Positions 19,173 to 28,365 of a stretch of DNA of 64,000 nt are shown here, one piece after another. Position 1 is the first letter of the stretch. Each line of letters opens with the position of its first letter. The notes beneath the pieces are model-generated. The model was not told the DNA's origin and made no database searches. It saw only the letters and a list, made by a program, of their open reading frames with translations. The DNA is from Gloeobacter morelensis MG652769. GTDB taxonomy: Bacteria; Cyanobacteriota; Cyanobacteriia; Gloeobacterales; Gloeobacteraceae. Position numbers and translations under genes: made by a program. Location: contig NZ_CP063845.1 of the NCBI RefSeq assembly GCF_021018745.1, forward strand, positions 1,054,001 to 1,118,000, written 5' to 3'.

Positions 19173-19213
19173 CATCGAGGCGGCTCACCGTTCTACGGTG
19201 AGCCGCCTCGATG
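19173..19213. terminator. 18-bp perfect hairpin between convergent genes
   Basis: A perfect 18-bp stem with a TTCTA loop (19191-19195), GC-rich, between the end of the GlsB-type gene and the end of the GNAT gene. There is no U tract on either side. It is probably a bidirectional transcription stop or an RNA 3'-end stabiliser, not a classical intrinsic terminator. Confidence 0.6.
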
Positions 19214-19233
19214 GTATGGCCCCAGGTGGCCGC

Positions 19234-19722
19234 TCAGCCCATTTCGGCTGAGCGCATGAGCAGCATCGTGGTCGAAGCGTTGCGCTGGAAGCCTAGTTTT
19301 TCGTAAAAGCCTTGTTGGAAAGTGGTCATCAGATAGACGCGCTCGACATCGCGCATCGCCGGTGCTTCCAGAAGCGCCTCAATCAGGCGGCGTCCGAGAC
19401 CCAGCTTTTGGTAATCCGGGTGGACCACCACATCCCAGATCGTGGCTCGAAAGGCACCATCGCTGGTGGCGCGGGCAAAACCGACCAACCGGCTTTCGGC
19501 GTAAGCGGCGACCACCGGGTTGCTGCAGGCAAGCATGCGCGCGATCTTACCGACTTCCCGGTTGCGTGCCCAGAAGGCACCGGTGTCAAAAAGTTGCTGC
19601 AGCTGGACAGGTTCGACACTTGCAGCATCGAACGACAGAGTAATGGCGGGTGCGGTGGTTTGGCTCACAGACGGGCGACTCGATAGGCACTTTAACCACC
19701 GTAACATTTTCAAGCGCGCCAT
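19234..19722 (-). CDS. GNAT family N-acetyltransferase (Ycf52/NSI-like)
   Basis: 162 residues. The acetyl-CoA-binding motif is seen in IWDVVVHPDYQKLGLGRRLIEALL (Q-x-x-G-x-G at about 110-115, split here as QKLGLG), then VYLMTTFQQGFYEKLGF. The pattern resembles the cyanobacterial and plastid Ycf52/NSI acetyltransferases. The N-terminal 30 residues are weakly conserved and a later start is possible. The substrate is unknown. Convergent with the GlsB-type gene. Confidence 0.8.
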   Translation of the reverse strand: MARLKMLRWLKCLSSRPSVSQTTAPAITLSFDAASVEPVQLQQLFDTGAFWARNREVGKIARMLACSNPVVAAYAESRLVGFARATSDGAFRATIWDVVVHPDYQKLGLGRRLIEALLEAPAMRDVERVYLMTTFQQGFYEKLGFQRNASTTMLLMRSAEMG

Positions 19723-19770
19723 TTCGCCATCAGCTTCTAAGATAAAAAAATCGCAGTCAAGGGCAGGCGC

Positions 19771-20037
19771 GTGGCAAGCGGCCGACTACCCCAAACCGAG
19801 ATCAACCTGCGCGTCAGTGCCCGCTCCCTGTCCGGAGGCTGGCTGGAAGGCGACGCCGAAGGTGGTCAGTACGTCTGGACATTCCGCTGGCATTTCCTGA
19901 GTGGCGGCCGGCTTGAGATTCATCCATCCTTGGGTCGAGCCTTGATCAAAGAACCCCTGCAACGCTTTCTTGAGAAGAATGATTTTCGTCTGGAGACGGG
20001 GGAGACCTACGCCTTCACGGTCAAGGCAAGGATTTGA
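19771..20037 (+). CDS. DUF3146 family protein
   Basis: 88 residues, GTG start. The pattern GWLEGDAEGGQYVWTFRWHF followed by PSLGRALIKEPLQRFLE and a C-terminal LETGETYAFTVKA matches the small, cyanobacteria-restricted DUF3146 family. Soluble, no catalytic motif visible, function unknown. It is divergent from the GNAT gene with 48 bp between starts. Confidence 0.75.
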   Translation: MASGRLPQTEINLRVSARSLSGGWLEGDAEGGQYVWTFRWHFLSGGRLEIHPSLGRALIKEPLQRFLEKNDFRLETGETYAFTVKARI

Positions 20038-20119
20038 TCCTCAGGGCACAAAAATGGAAAATAAAACACCATCAAGTATCGGATACTGGCCGGGTACAAA
20101 CACAAAAAATTATCTGCTG

Positions 20120-21577
20120 CTACTCCAGATAGCGCAGCCGTCTGGCGGGGGTGAGAGCGTCGAGCAGTTGGCCACCGTAACTGCGGTGGTTGATGCGGTT
20201 ATCGAGCAGCGCCACCAGACCCTGGGTCTGGCGTAGGGGACTGATGCCCCGCTGCAGCCGGCCGATGGCGACGGGCAGCAGGTACTCGCGAAACCAGTCG
20301 CGGCGGCCGGCTTTGAGCCACTGCACCCGAGCTGCCACCAGTGGGTCGTCAAGGCGCGGGAAAGGCAGCGCGCAGACGGCGAGGGTCGTGGGAGCCCCCA
20401 GGTGATGGTGGTTAGCCTCCCAAAATTCCCAACTGGCCAGGGTGATGCCGTTGGGGGGCGGCTGCAGGCGATGGATACCCACGCGCGAGCCGAACTGTGC
20501 AGCGAGAAAGGTGCCCAGGTGGGAGCGCAACGGACCTTCGGGCAACAAGATCACCAGCGGCCCCGCGGCGAGGGCCGCCAGTTCCACCAGCACCGGTTCG
20601 ATCTGCTGCCGGTAGTGAGAAGCCGTAGGATCGCTCAGTTGGGTAGGCAGATAGAGCTGCACTTCCTGCTCGCGCAGGTCAGCGGGAAAGCGCAGACAGG
20701 TCACCTCCCCCAGGCCGACCCAGGAGCGAAAAGTGCGCGCTTCGCGCGCCGGGTCGAGGGCTTCACCGATGACGACGGCGGGCTGGCGGGGCCAGAGCGT
20801 GTGCGCCAATGCGTCCGCCACGGCAATCGGGGAACTGACTAAGCTGAACTGGTTGCTCTGGCGGTAGTACTGCACCCAATGGACGCGATCGAGTGCGCTC
20901 AGGGCGCCGCGAAAGCGCCGCCAGGCCGCGCTGGGGAGAGATTCACCCAGCGCGCTTGCCAGTGCAGCCTGCCGGTTGGGACCCAGTGCCGTGCGGTTGT
21001 GGGGCTGGCTCGAAAGCGCGCGGCTGAGTCCCACCTGCCAGTCGAGCCAGAATTCGGCCCGCCCAAAGTCACCCTCGCGCAAGTCGTCCCAGTCGGCCGG
21101 CTCGATGCGCTCGGAGAGTGCCTGGATGGCCCATTGCTCCAGGCAATGGGCGCCGTCAAAGATCACAGCGACGCCCTCAGGAAAGTGAGAGCCCCCCCGT
21201 AGACGGTCGCGCAAAAAAGTAAGCGGCTCGGTGATGAGCACCCCTCGCCACCCGGTGCCGGGCCAGCGGTCGCCGAGGCCGATCGGTTTTTCGGTAGCCA
21301 GGTTGCGGCGCAGTAGCGGCAAGTCGACATCGAGCAATTGCTGCTGGATAGATTCATTCGCGCAGAGGATCACCGGTTCCGGCGCGCTCAGGGCCGGCAA
21401 CAGGTAACTGAGGCGGTGCTCTCCCGAGCCGCTCACCTGCACCAGGGTCGATCGGCCCTGATAAAGGGCGCGGGCCACCAGCCGCCCCATCGTCAACTGG
21501 TGGGGCCAGGCGGTGGGCAGTTGCTCCGAGCGCAGCAACTGCAACAGCTGGCGATGGACCTGAACCTCGATGCCCAT
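20120..21577 (-). CDS. DinG/XPD-like superfamily 2 helicase homologue
   Basis: 485 residues from MGIEVQVHRQLLQLLRS. This ATG at 21577 is preferred over 21670, which adds 31 residues with no family character and overlaps the divergent promoter region. It resembles the cyanobacterial DinG-type helicases: QLTMGRLVARALYQGRSTLVQVSGSGEHRLSYLLPAL occupies the Q motif/Walker A region (in two short motifs), AVIFDGAHCLEQW replaces the usual DEAH box, and the C-terminus is helicase-like. The GKT Walker Lys and DEAH are not intact (SGSGEHR, DGAH), so ATPase activity is doubtful. Confidence 0.6.
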   Translation of the reverse strand: MGIEVQVHRQLLQLLRSEQLPTAWPHQLTMGRLVARALYQGRSTLVQVSGSGEHRLSYLLPALSAPEPVILCANESIQQQLLDVDLPLLRRNLATEKPIGLGDRWPGTGWRGVLITEPLTFLRDRLRGGSHFPEGVAVIFDGAHCLEQWAIQALSERIEPADWDDLREGDFGRAEFWLDWQVGLSRALSSQPHNRTALGPNRQAALASALGESLPSAAWRRFRGALSALDRVHWVQYYRQSNQFSLVSSPIAVADALAHTLWPRQPAVVIGEALDPAREARTFRSWVGLGEVTCLRFPADLREQEVQLYLPTQLSDPTASHYRQQIEPVLVELAALAAGPLVILLPEGPLRSHLGTFLAAQFGSRVGIHRLQPPPNGITLASWEFWEANHHHLGAPTTLAVCALPFPRLDDPLVAARVQWLKAGRRDWFREYLLPVAIGRLQRGISPLRQTQGLVALLDNRINHRSYGGQLLDALTPARRLRYLE

Positions 21578-21688
21578 GGCACCCAGTGTAAGGGAGCCAT
21601 AGGACTTGCCGTGCGAACAGCAGGGCCCAAACGTTACCATGAACGCTAATCGGGCAAGCTCACTAAACAAGATCTATGGAAGCGGGGT

Positions 21689-23797
21689 ATGGGCATGCAA
21701 TTTTCTGTACACGACTTGCTGGGTCTACTCTCACCGGAACGCTCGGTGGCGCCGAAGGTGCTTCAGCAAAAGCTTTCTCTCGATGACAGCGCGGCGCTTG
21801 CGCAGCTGCAGCTGGTGCTCGACGCCCTCGAGAAAGTCGGCCTGATCGAGAAAATGCAGGGCCGCTACCGCCTGGTTGTCGACGAAGAAATCGTCGGCGG
21901 ACGCCTGCGCTGCAGCTCGAAAGGCTTCTGCTTTGTCACCCCCGAACAGCCGGAGGCAGAAGAAATTTTTGTGGTCGAAGGCAGCCTCAAAAATGCCTGG
22001 AATGGCGATCGGGTGCTGGTGCGTCTGCTCAAAAAAGCCTCGCGCCGCCGCAAGCCCGAAGGAGAAGTGGTGCTGGTGACCGAGCGGGCGCACACCGCCC
22101 TGGTGGGCCGCCTCGCCGAAGCAGACGCAGGCGAAGACAAGCCCAAAATCCTGCAGGTCGCTCCCCTGGACGATCGGCTGGGAAGCGTTCTGGAGTTGGT
22201 CGATACCGAAAATCTGGACGTAGCGGCCGAGTTGATTGTCGAAGTAGAAATCACCCGCTACCCCCTGGGGCGGCGGCCGGCCAAATGCCGCTTGCTGCGC
22301 GTGCTCGGCCATGCCAACGATCCGCTGGTGGATTTAGATCTGGTCGCCAGCCGCTATCAGTTACCGCTCGAATTTCCCCGGACGGTGCTCGATGCGGCCG
22401 CACAGCTTGCCGAATCCGCCGCGCCGGAGGGGCGCGAGGATCTGCGGGCGCTCGAAGTGTGGGTGCTGCCGGGGGAATTGCCCCAGATGGCCCTCTCGTT
22501 GGTACCGGCGGAGGGTGGTTGGGAGCTGGGGCTGCACGTGAGCGATGTGGCGGTGCTGGTGGAGGCGGGTTCGGCCCTCGACGCCGAGGCCTACCGGCGC
22601 GGCCTGGCGGCACGCCTGCGCGATCGAAGCCTCGGGCTGTGGCCCGACGCGCTGCTGGAGCGTTGCGCTCTGCTGCCCGACACCAGCCGTTCGGCCTGGT
22701 CGGTGCTGGTGAACCTCGATACCACGGGCCAGGTGCGCGCCTTTCGCTGGACGCCCTCGCTGGTGCGCGCCCGCGGCCGCCTGGAGAGCCTGGGTGAACC
22801 CTACGCCGCTGTCGCCGCCGCCCTGGCCGCACAGGGGACGGGCCCCCTGCTCGGCGCTGCGGATCCGCGCATTTTTATCGAACTGCTCGAATCGCTCATC
22901 GGGCAGCATCTGGCCCACCTGCACCTGGGGGCACCCTTTTTATGCGAGCCGGGGCCGCAGGGCGGCGAGGTGGTCGACTGGCTGCGCCTGGCACGCGCCT
23001 GCGGTCTGGAGGTGCCCGAGGCGGACGCTGCAGTCGAACTCACCGTGCGGCAGTACCGCACCTGGCTTCTGGAGCAGCCCGCGGGGACCAACCGCGCCCT
23101 GCGCGAGCTGCTGCTGGCCACCTTACCGGTCGAACAGTTCGCAGCGGCACCCCAGCACCACTTCGGGCGCGACAGCATGGCGGTCGCCCCTTTTAGCTGT
23201 CCGCTCGAACACTACGGCGACCTGCTGGTACAGCGGTTACTCCAGCAGGTGCACACCGACGGCCGCGATCGCAAGACGCCGCGCAGCAAGGTGAGTGTCG
23301 ATCTGCACTCTTCGAACTGTCATGGGCTCATCGACTGGCCGGTGCTCAAACCCAAAGTCCAAAAAGACTGGGAGGAGGCTCTTCCGGGTTTGGTCAGCCA
23401 CCTCAGTGCGCGGCTGCAGCAGGTGCACCAGGCCCAGGCGGACCTGGAGGGCTTCGAGCGCATCGGCCGGCTCGGCACCCAGGCTGAACCGCTCAGGGGA
23501 CTGATCACCGGCGTGCAATCCTACGGATTTTTCGTCGCCGTCGAAGAACCCTTCGTCGAGGGCCTGGTGCACGTCAGCGGCCTCAAAGACGACTGGTACA
23601 CCTTCCAGGCGCGCGAACCCGCCCTAATCGGCAGACGCAGCCGCCGCCGCTTCCAAATCGGCGATACGGTCACCGTCAAAGTCAAGGGGATAGACTACTA
23701 CCGTCAACAAGTGGACTTGACGGTGGTGCGCGACGAGTCGGAACCGCCCACGGAGGAGGGCGCCGAAGCGCCGCTGCTTGCCGCACCGGAAGCGTGA
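21689..23797 (+). CDS. RNase II/R (RNB) family protein lacking catalytic aspartates
   Basis: 702 residues in RNase II/R order: an N-terminal winged-helix-like region, cold-shock-type RNA-binding segments (GGRLRCSSKGFCFVTPE), an RNB domain (about 225-560) and a C-terminal S1 domain (GLITGVQSYGFFVAVEEPFVEGLVHVS in short blocks). The RNB active site normally has a TID..D..DFDDA acidic cluster. Here that place reads LEVWVLPGELPQMALSL, with no aspartate. The downstream SPIRRY-like motif reads SCPLEHY. RNA binding is plausible; hydrolytic activity is not expected from these residues. It is divergent from the helicase-like gene and convergent with the NYN gene. Confidence 0.8.
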   Translation: MGMQFSVHDLLGLLSPERSVAPKVLQQKLSLDDSAALAQLQLVLDALEKVGLIEKMQGRYRLVVDEEIVGGRLRCSSKGFCFVTPEQPEAEEIFVVEGSLKNAWNGDRVLVRLLKKASRRRKPEGEVVLVTERAHTALVGRLAEADAGEDKPKILQVAPLDDRLGSVLELVDTENLDVAAELIVEVEITRYPLGRRPAKCRLLRVLGHANDPLVDLDLVASRYQLPLEFPRTVLDAAAQLAESAAPEGREDLRALEVWVLPGELPQMALSLVPAEGGWELGLHVSDVAVLVEAGSALDAEAYRRGLAARLRDRSLGLWPDALLERCALLPDTSRSAWSVLVNLDTTGQVRAFRWTPSLVRARGRLESLGEPYAAVAAALAAQGTGPLLGAADPRIFIELLESLIGQHLAHLHLGAPFLCEPGPQGGEVVDWLRLARACGLEVPEADAAVELTVRQYRTWLLEQPAGTNRALRELLLATLPVEQFAAAPQHHFGRDSMAVAPFSCPLEHYGDLLVQRLLQQVHTDGRDRKTPRSKVSVDLHSSNCHGLIDWPVLKPKVQKDWEEALPGLVSHLSARLQQVHQAQADLEGFERIGRLGTQAEPLRGLITGVQSYGFFVAVEEPFVEGLVHVSGLKDDWYTFQAREPALIGRRSRRRFQIGDTVTVKVKGIDYYRQQVDLTVVRDESEPPTEEGAEAPLLAAPEA

Positions 23798-23813
23798 ACA
23801 GCAGCGGCGCGCC

Positions 23814-24386
23814 TTAGCCGCCGTTGGGCAGCGAGGCGGCGCTAATCGAACTCGAAGAAAGCACCCGGCTTTCGATCGTCTTTTCGATGAAGGGTCTGAG
23901 GTCGTTGAGGTCGATGTAGCGATCGGCGGCGTTGCGCAACTCGCGGGCAATCATGCCCTCGGTAGAAACCACGGTGATGCGCGTATCCTTGGAGCGCAAG
24001 AGTTCGACCGCCCGCTCAAAGTCGCCGTCGCCGCTGAAGAGCACCGCATGGTTGTACTGGGCGACGGTGTTGAACATGTCGACGACAATTTCGATGTCGA
24101 GATTGGCCTTCTGGGTCATCTCCCCGGAGAGGCGATCGTAGTACTCTTTGAGAAACTTTTCGCGCACGGTAAAACCCATCGCGATCAGCGCGTCGCGAAA
24201 GCCCCGCTGGTCCTGGGGATCGCGGATGCCCGTGTACCAAAAAGCGTTCACGAGCGCTTCGTGGCGATTAAAATATTCGAGCACCTTGCGCGGATCGAAA
24301 AACCAGCCATTCGACCGCTGAGCGTAGAACATGTTGTTGCCATCGATGAAAATCGACACGCGATCTTGCCGGTATTGAGCGACCAT
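23814..24386 (-). CDS. NYN domain (LabA/DUF88 family) protein
   Basis: 190 residues. The PIN-like NYN core is clear: SIFIDGNNMFYAQ with the first Asp (about residue 15), then NLDIEIVVDMF and HAVLFSGDGDFERAVELL with the conserved Asp pair, then KDTRITVVSTEG. Relatives include cyanobacterial LabA, which affects circadian output, and bacterial NYN RNases. Likely a soluble RNA-processing nuclease or regulator. It lies 25 bp downstream of glyQ on the same strand. Confidence 0.85.
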   Translation of the reverse strand: MVAQYRQDRVSIFIDGNNMFYAQRSNGWFFDPRKVLEYFNRHEALVNAFWYTGIRDPQDQRGFRDALIAMGFTVREKFLKEYYDRLSGEMTQKANLDIEIVVDMFNTVAQYNHAVLFSGDGDFERAVELLRSKDTRITVVSTEGMIARELRNAADRYIDLNDLRPFIEKTIESRVLSSSSISAASLPNGG

Positions 24387-24411
24387 GGAAACTCCTAAAA
24401 GCAGGTATAAG

Positions 24412-25284
24412 TCAGGTTTTGCTTAGCAGAGGAAACCCCAAAGATTCTCTTTGCTTTGCGTAGGTTTGCGCAATTCGCCTGGCCAGGTGGCGTATCCGGC
24501 CGATATAGCCGGTCCGCTCGGTGACGGCGATCACACCGCGCGCATCCAACAAGTTGAATGTGTGGGAACACTTGAGAACGTAATCGAGCGCCGGAAGCAC
24601 CAGTTGACGCTCGCTGAGCGCCGCAGCCTCCTGCTCGTAGAGCTTGAAAAGGGTCAACAACAATTCTGGATTCGCTTGCTCAAAATTATAGATGCAATTT
24701 TCGATCTCTCCTTCGCGATGGACCTGCCCGTAGGTGAGGCCGGCTCCCCATTCGATGTCGAAGATCGAATCCACGCCCTGCAGATACATGGCCAGTCGCT
24801 CGATGCCGTAGGTGATTTCGATGGAAACCGGACGGCAGTCGATGCCTCCACACTGCTGGAAATAGGTAAATTGCGTCACCTCCATACCGTCGAGCCAGAC
24901 TTCCCAACCCACCCCCCAGGCCCCAAGGGTTGGCGATTCCCAGTTGTCTTCGACAAACCGGACGTCGTGTTTTTCGGGGTGAATCCCCAGCACCTCCAGC
25001 GAGCGCAGGTAACGCTCTTGAATGTCGCCGGGGGAAGGCTTCATCAGCACCTGATACTGGTAGTAATGCTGAAGACGATTGGGATTTTGTGCGTAGCGGC
25101 CATCGGTGGGTCGCCGGCACGGCTCGATATAAGCAACCTTCCAGGGCTCAGGTCCGATCGCCCGCAAAAAAGTATGCGGATTCATCGTGCCTGCGCCTTT
25201 TTCTACGTCGTACGGTTGAACAATCAGACATCCCTGCTCTTCCCAAAACCGATGAAGCGACAAGGTCATGTCCTGAAAGTTCAT
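24412..25284 (-). CDS. glyQ: Glycine--tRNA ligase alpha subunit
   Basis: 290 residues, the full length of the alpha subunit of the heterotetrameric bacterial glycyl-tRNA synthetase. Class II motifs are visible: [30 protein letters not shown] near the N-terminus (in two blocks), [21 protein letters not shown], and [24 protein letters not shown]. The catalytic subunit needs the separate beta subunit (glyS), which is not in this window. The labA-type gene follows on the same strand. Confidence 0.97.
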   Translation of the reverse strand: MNFQDMTLSLHRFWEEQGCLIVQPYDVEKGAGTMNPHTFLRAIGPEPWKVAYIEPCRRPTDGRYAQNPNRLQHYYQYQVLMKPSPGDIQERYLRSLEVLGIHPEKHDVRFVEDNWESPTLGAWGVGWEVWLDGMEVTQFTYFQQCGGIDCRPVSIEITYGIERLAMYLQGVDSIFDIEWGAGLTYGQVHREGEIENCIYNFEQANPELLLTLFKLYEQEAAALSERQLVLPALDYVLKCSHTFNLLDARGVIAVTERTGYIGRIRHLARRIAQTYAKQRESLGFPLLSKT

Positions 25285-25656
25285 ATTGCAAGGCGTAGCC
25301 CGAAACGTTCTTTAGTACAGGTTAGCGCATGGATGTATCGCATTACACCATCGTGGGGATCGCTTCTAGAAAATTAACAAGCCGGTGAGGGGCTTGCCGG
25401 AAGGCTCTCAGGCAGGCTAGCGCGATCGGGTTGCGGGTTGCCTCGCCATCCTCGGCTTGCACAGCTGCGCCTTTGTCGGGTATACGCCTTGCCATTAGGA
25501 TAAACGCAAGTATCCGTTCCTCCCCCACCTGGATCGCGCCGCCCTTCGCGCTTTTTTGAGTGATGATGATAAGGATTCTCCCATCAGCTACATGCCGGGG
25601 CCCAGCGGCGGGGAGGGAGGTTGGGCACAGCTACCGGCAGCCGATCGCAGAGGACG
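25285..25656. other. Intergenic stretch without a supported gene
   Basis: The divergent region between glyQ and the SLH-like secreted protein. A 61-codon minus-strand frame (25343-25528) is open, but nothing about it is recognisable and I do not call it. Promoters for both neighbours must lie here; I see no clear consensus sites. Confidence 0.5.
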
Positions 25657-26859
25657 ATGGTGCGTTTAATAAGGCCAGAAAACTGGCTGCTTGCCATCTT
25701 CACTTTTCTAATCGGGGTGAGGGCGGCTGCCGCCCTCACCCCCGAGCAGGTTGTGCAATCGCTCAACGAAGACAGGGATCTGGCAGGCTATGGCCCCTAC
25801 ACGCTGCTTGCCGGTGATAAGAGCCCGTGGCGCTTGATTGCCAAGGGACCACCTCCCAGAGACAAAGCTCTTTTTGAGAAGGCGGCGCTGCAGAGCGCGC
25901 TGCTGCTGGTGCGCTATCGCCCGCGTTGGGGAGGCCCGATTCTGGTCGAATCGGGCTCCTGGCGGGCAAGCATCTCCGCCCCGCAACTGATCGATGCCGC
26001 ACGCGGCCAGAATTCCCCTGTTCTGCCCGTTCGCGAACTGCAGGCGAGCAACCGCGCCCCGCTGCTGCTGTACCCCGAGTTGCGCTTCGAGCGGCTGAAG
26101 GCTTTGCGGGTGCCAAGTTTCTTCAACCGCCAGGCTATCCCCCAACTGCAGCGCGCCACCCTGTCGCGGGCGCAGGAGGTGGGTTCGCGCAGTTGGGCGT
26201 ATCGTTCGCTGCGCTTTATCGAGGAGCGCTACGGCCTGGAGGGCGAACAGCCCCTCAGCATCGAGCGCTCCTTCAGCCGCGGGGCCTTCGCCGAACGGCT
26301 GAACGCGGCTTTGTTGAAACTGCTCGACCCACAGCCGGGCGATCTGGCGGTGGATCGCTCGGATCTGGCGGCTTTGCGGCAGCTGCAGGTCGATTTTGAA
26401 TCGGAACTAGCTATCCTTACCCGCGAGCGCGAGCGGCAGGAACTGCCGGGGCAGACGCCTTCAACCAAAGCGACGTTGCCGATGGCTGGAGTAACCTACC
26501 GCTGCAGCGTGCTGTTGCCGGTGGGAGCCGGGCGGGGGATCGCCCAGTTGCTGGTGGACTTTCCAGCCAACCTGCCGCCTTTCGGCCGCGAAAGTGTGCG
26601 GCTGCTGGTCGCCGATAGACCGGTGGTAGCCCGCAAAATCGAACTTATCGGCCGACAGTACAGCGTCTCGATGCGCTCGGCGGTGCCGCCCGGCTCCGAG
26701 TTGACCCTTGAAATTCAGGGTGTGAGCGAACCTCCCAAACCAGGTCTCTACGCCTTTGGTTTGACGGTCTTGCCGGAAGGGACGCTGCCCGCATACTACG
26801 AACTGCCCGGGGCCAAGGTCACCTTCGTGCAGTCGGGGTCGGGCCGTCCAAGCAATTAG
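25657..26859 (+). CDS. Secreted protein with SLH/porin-type N-terminal module and DUF2808-like C-terminus
   Basis: 400 residues from MVRLIRPENWLLAIFTFLIG, a signal peptide ending at RAAAA; the in-frame start at 25621 adds 12 residues ahead of the signal. A middle segment (about 195-265: SWAYRSLRFIEERYG, SIERSFSRGAFAERLNAAL, then DLAALRQLQVDFESELAIL) follows the pattern of the SLH region at the N-terminus of cyanobacterial outer-membrane porins. The C-terminal segment (VTYRCSVLLPVGAGRGIAQL to the end) resembles DUF2808. No porin barrel follows. It may link peptidoglycan or outer membrane to another factor. Its end lies 4 bp from the tldD end. Confidence 0.6.
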   Translation: MVRLIRPENWLLAIFTFLIGVRAAAALTPEQVVQSLNEDRDLAGYGPYTLLAGDKSPWRLIAKGPPPRDKALFEKAALQSALLLVRYRPRWGGPILVESGSWRASISAPQLIDAARGQNSPVLPVRELQASNRAPLLLYPELRFERLKALRVPSFFNRQAIPQLQRATLSRAQEVGSRSWAYRSLRFIEERYGLEGEQPLSIERSFSRGAFAERLNAALLKLLDPQPGDLAVDRSDLAALRQLQVDFESELAILTRERERQELPGQTPSTKATLPMAGVTYRCSVLLPVGAGRGIAQLLVDFPANLPPFGRESVRLLVADRPVVARKIELIGRQYSVSMRSAVPPGSELTLEIQGVSEPPKPGLYAFGLTVLPEGTLPAYYELPGAKVTFVQSGSGRPSN

Positions 26860-26863
26860 GCAA

Positions 26864-28252
26864 TTAGCGGCCGCCCACCACGACCTTGCCGATGCGCAGG
26901 TGCGGTCCGCCCACCGCCACCGCCAGGGGCGATTGCCCGCCCTTGCCGCAGCCGCCACTCAGCCAGACTTGATCGGAGCCGATCGCCTCGATGTCCTTGA
27001 GCGTCTCAAAGACGTTGCCGGTGAGGGTGATGTCGCTCACCGGTTCGGCGATTTGGCCGCTGCGGATCATGAAGCCCTCGGCGGCAGCGAAGGTAAACAT
27101 CTCCCCGTTGGTCTGGCCGCCCAGCATGCGTACGGCGTAGACCCCTTCGTCGATGCCCGCGAGCATTGCTTCAAAGGGCGTGTCGCCCGCCAGGATGCCC
27201 GTATTGGTCATCCGCACGATGGGAGGATAGGTGCCCCCCAGGGCGCGGGCGTTGCCGGTGGGCGCCTCCCCCAATTTGCCGGCAGTCTCGCGGTTGTGCA
27301 GCCGTTCGGTGAGCACCCCGTCCTTGATCAAGTACTTGCGCCGCGTCGGTACCCCCTCGTCGTCGTAGGCGAGGGTACCCGGCTGACCGGCGACGGTGCC
27401 GTCGTCGACGACGTTGAGCTGGGGGGTGGCGATCGGTTTACCCAGCTGCAGCAACTGCTGCATGCGCGGGTTCTCGTAGATAAAATCGGCCTCCGAAAGG
27501 TGGCCGAAGGCTTCATGGATGAACACCCCGGCCAGGTACGGATCGAGTACGGCGGTATAGCGGCCCGCCTTGATGGGCGCGGCTTCAAGCTGTCGCAGGG
27601 TGCGCTCGACGGCGGAAAGCACCCGCGCTTCGATACCCACCAGCGCGCCAAAGTCGCTGCGCGAATGGACCGCTTCGAAGCCCTGACGGATCGTGCCGCC
27701 GTCGCGGGCAACCACCCCGAAGCGGCCGGTCACATCGAGGCGCTCCTGCTCCAGGACCGTACCGGTAGTATTGACGAACCAGACCGTTCGAAAACGGTCG
27801 GTGAGCCCGGCGGTGGTCGTCTGGATGCGGGGGTCGGCTTCTAGGAGCAATTGGTTGTAATGGGCCAGTAAATCGCGCTTCTCCCCCAAAGACACCCCGC
27901 GCGGGTCGCGCCCCAGCTCGGCGCGCACGGTGGCTGCTACCGGTTCGACCGCCGCCAGTTGGGTCGTCTCGCAGCCCACCAGCTTCGCCTGGCTCACCGC
28001 CTCGGCCACCCGGCTTTCCAGTTCGCCCAGGTCGCTGAAGGTCACAAAGCTCCAGCCGCCGCGGTGGCAGGCGCGGATGCCGCCCGCCAGCTCGAGGCTG
28101 CGGTCGATCGCCTCCAGGCGCGGCCCGCGAAAGGACACCGAACTCGATTCGCCGCGCTCCAGGCGAATCTCCAGATAATCAACCGCCGAGCGATAGGGAG
28201 CCAGGGCTGCGAGGAGTCTGTCTTGCATCGATGATGTGGCCGGCAACGTCAA
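26864..28252 (-). CDS. tldD: TldD/PmbA family metalloprotease (TldD-like)
   Basis: 462 residues. The zinc-site motif HEAFGHLSEAD, of the HEXXXH type, lies at about residues 247-257 (FIHEAFGH). TldD family blocks include LDPYLAGVF, TLAYDDEGVPTRRKYLIKDG and a C-terminal GGQTNGEMFTFAAAEGFMI region. TldD and its partner TldE form a cytoplasmic protease that degrades unfolded peptides and matures some natural products. No tldE/pmbA is adjacent. Confidence 0.93.
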   Translation of the reverse strand: MTLPATSSMQDRLLAALAPYRSAVDYLEIRLERGESSSVSFRGPRLEAIDRSLELAGGIRACHRGGWSFVTFSDLGELESRVAEAVSQAKLVGCETTQLAAVEPVAATVRAELGRDPRGVSLGEKRDLLAHYNQLLLEADPRIQTTTAGLTDRFRTVWFVNTTGTVLEQERLDVTGRFGVVARDGGTIRQGFEAVHSRSDFGALVGIEARVLSAVERTLRQLEAAPIKAGRYTAVLDPYLAGVFIHEAFGHLSEADFIYENPRMQQLLQLGKPIATPQLNVVDDGTVAGQPGTLAYDDEGVPTRRKYLIKDGVLTERLHNRETAGKLGEAPTGNARALGGTYPPIVRMTNTGILAGDTPFEAMLAGIDEGVYAVRMLGGQTNGEMFTFAAAEGFMIRSGQIAEPVSDITLTGNVFETLKDIEAIGSDQVWLSGGCGKGGQSPLAVAVGGPHLRIGKVVVGGR

Positions 28253-28309
28253 ATCTCATTGTACGGCGCTGGGGCGCCGACCCCTCCTCATTCATGAATT
28301 TTTGTGTAC

Positions 28310-28315
28310 TATAAT
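28310..28315 (+). promoter_or_regulatory. TATAAT, candidate -10 element of the hlip gene
   Basis: A perfect TATAAT hexamer 50 bp upstream of the hlip ATG in a locally AT-rich stretch. No good -35 hexamer is present at 16-18 bp, so if it is used the promoter may depend on an activator. Confidence 0.4.
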
Positions 28316-28365
28316 AAAACTGCTCGCAATATTTCTTTATACGCTGTATAGCACGGGAGTCCACC

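Noticed and set aside
25343-25528. 61-codon minus-strand frame upstream of glyQ
   Set aside because: No recognisable family and no ribosome site; not distinguishable from chance in GC-rich DNA.
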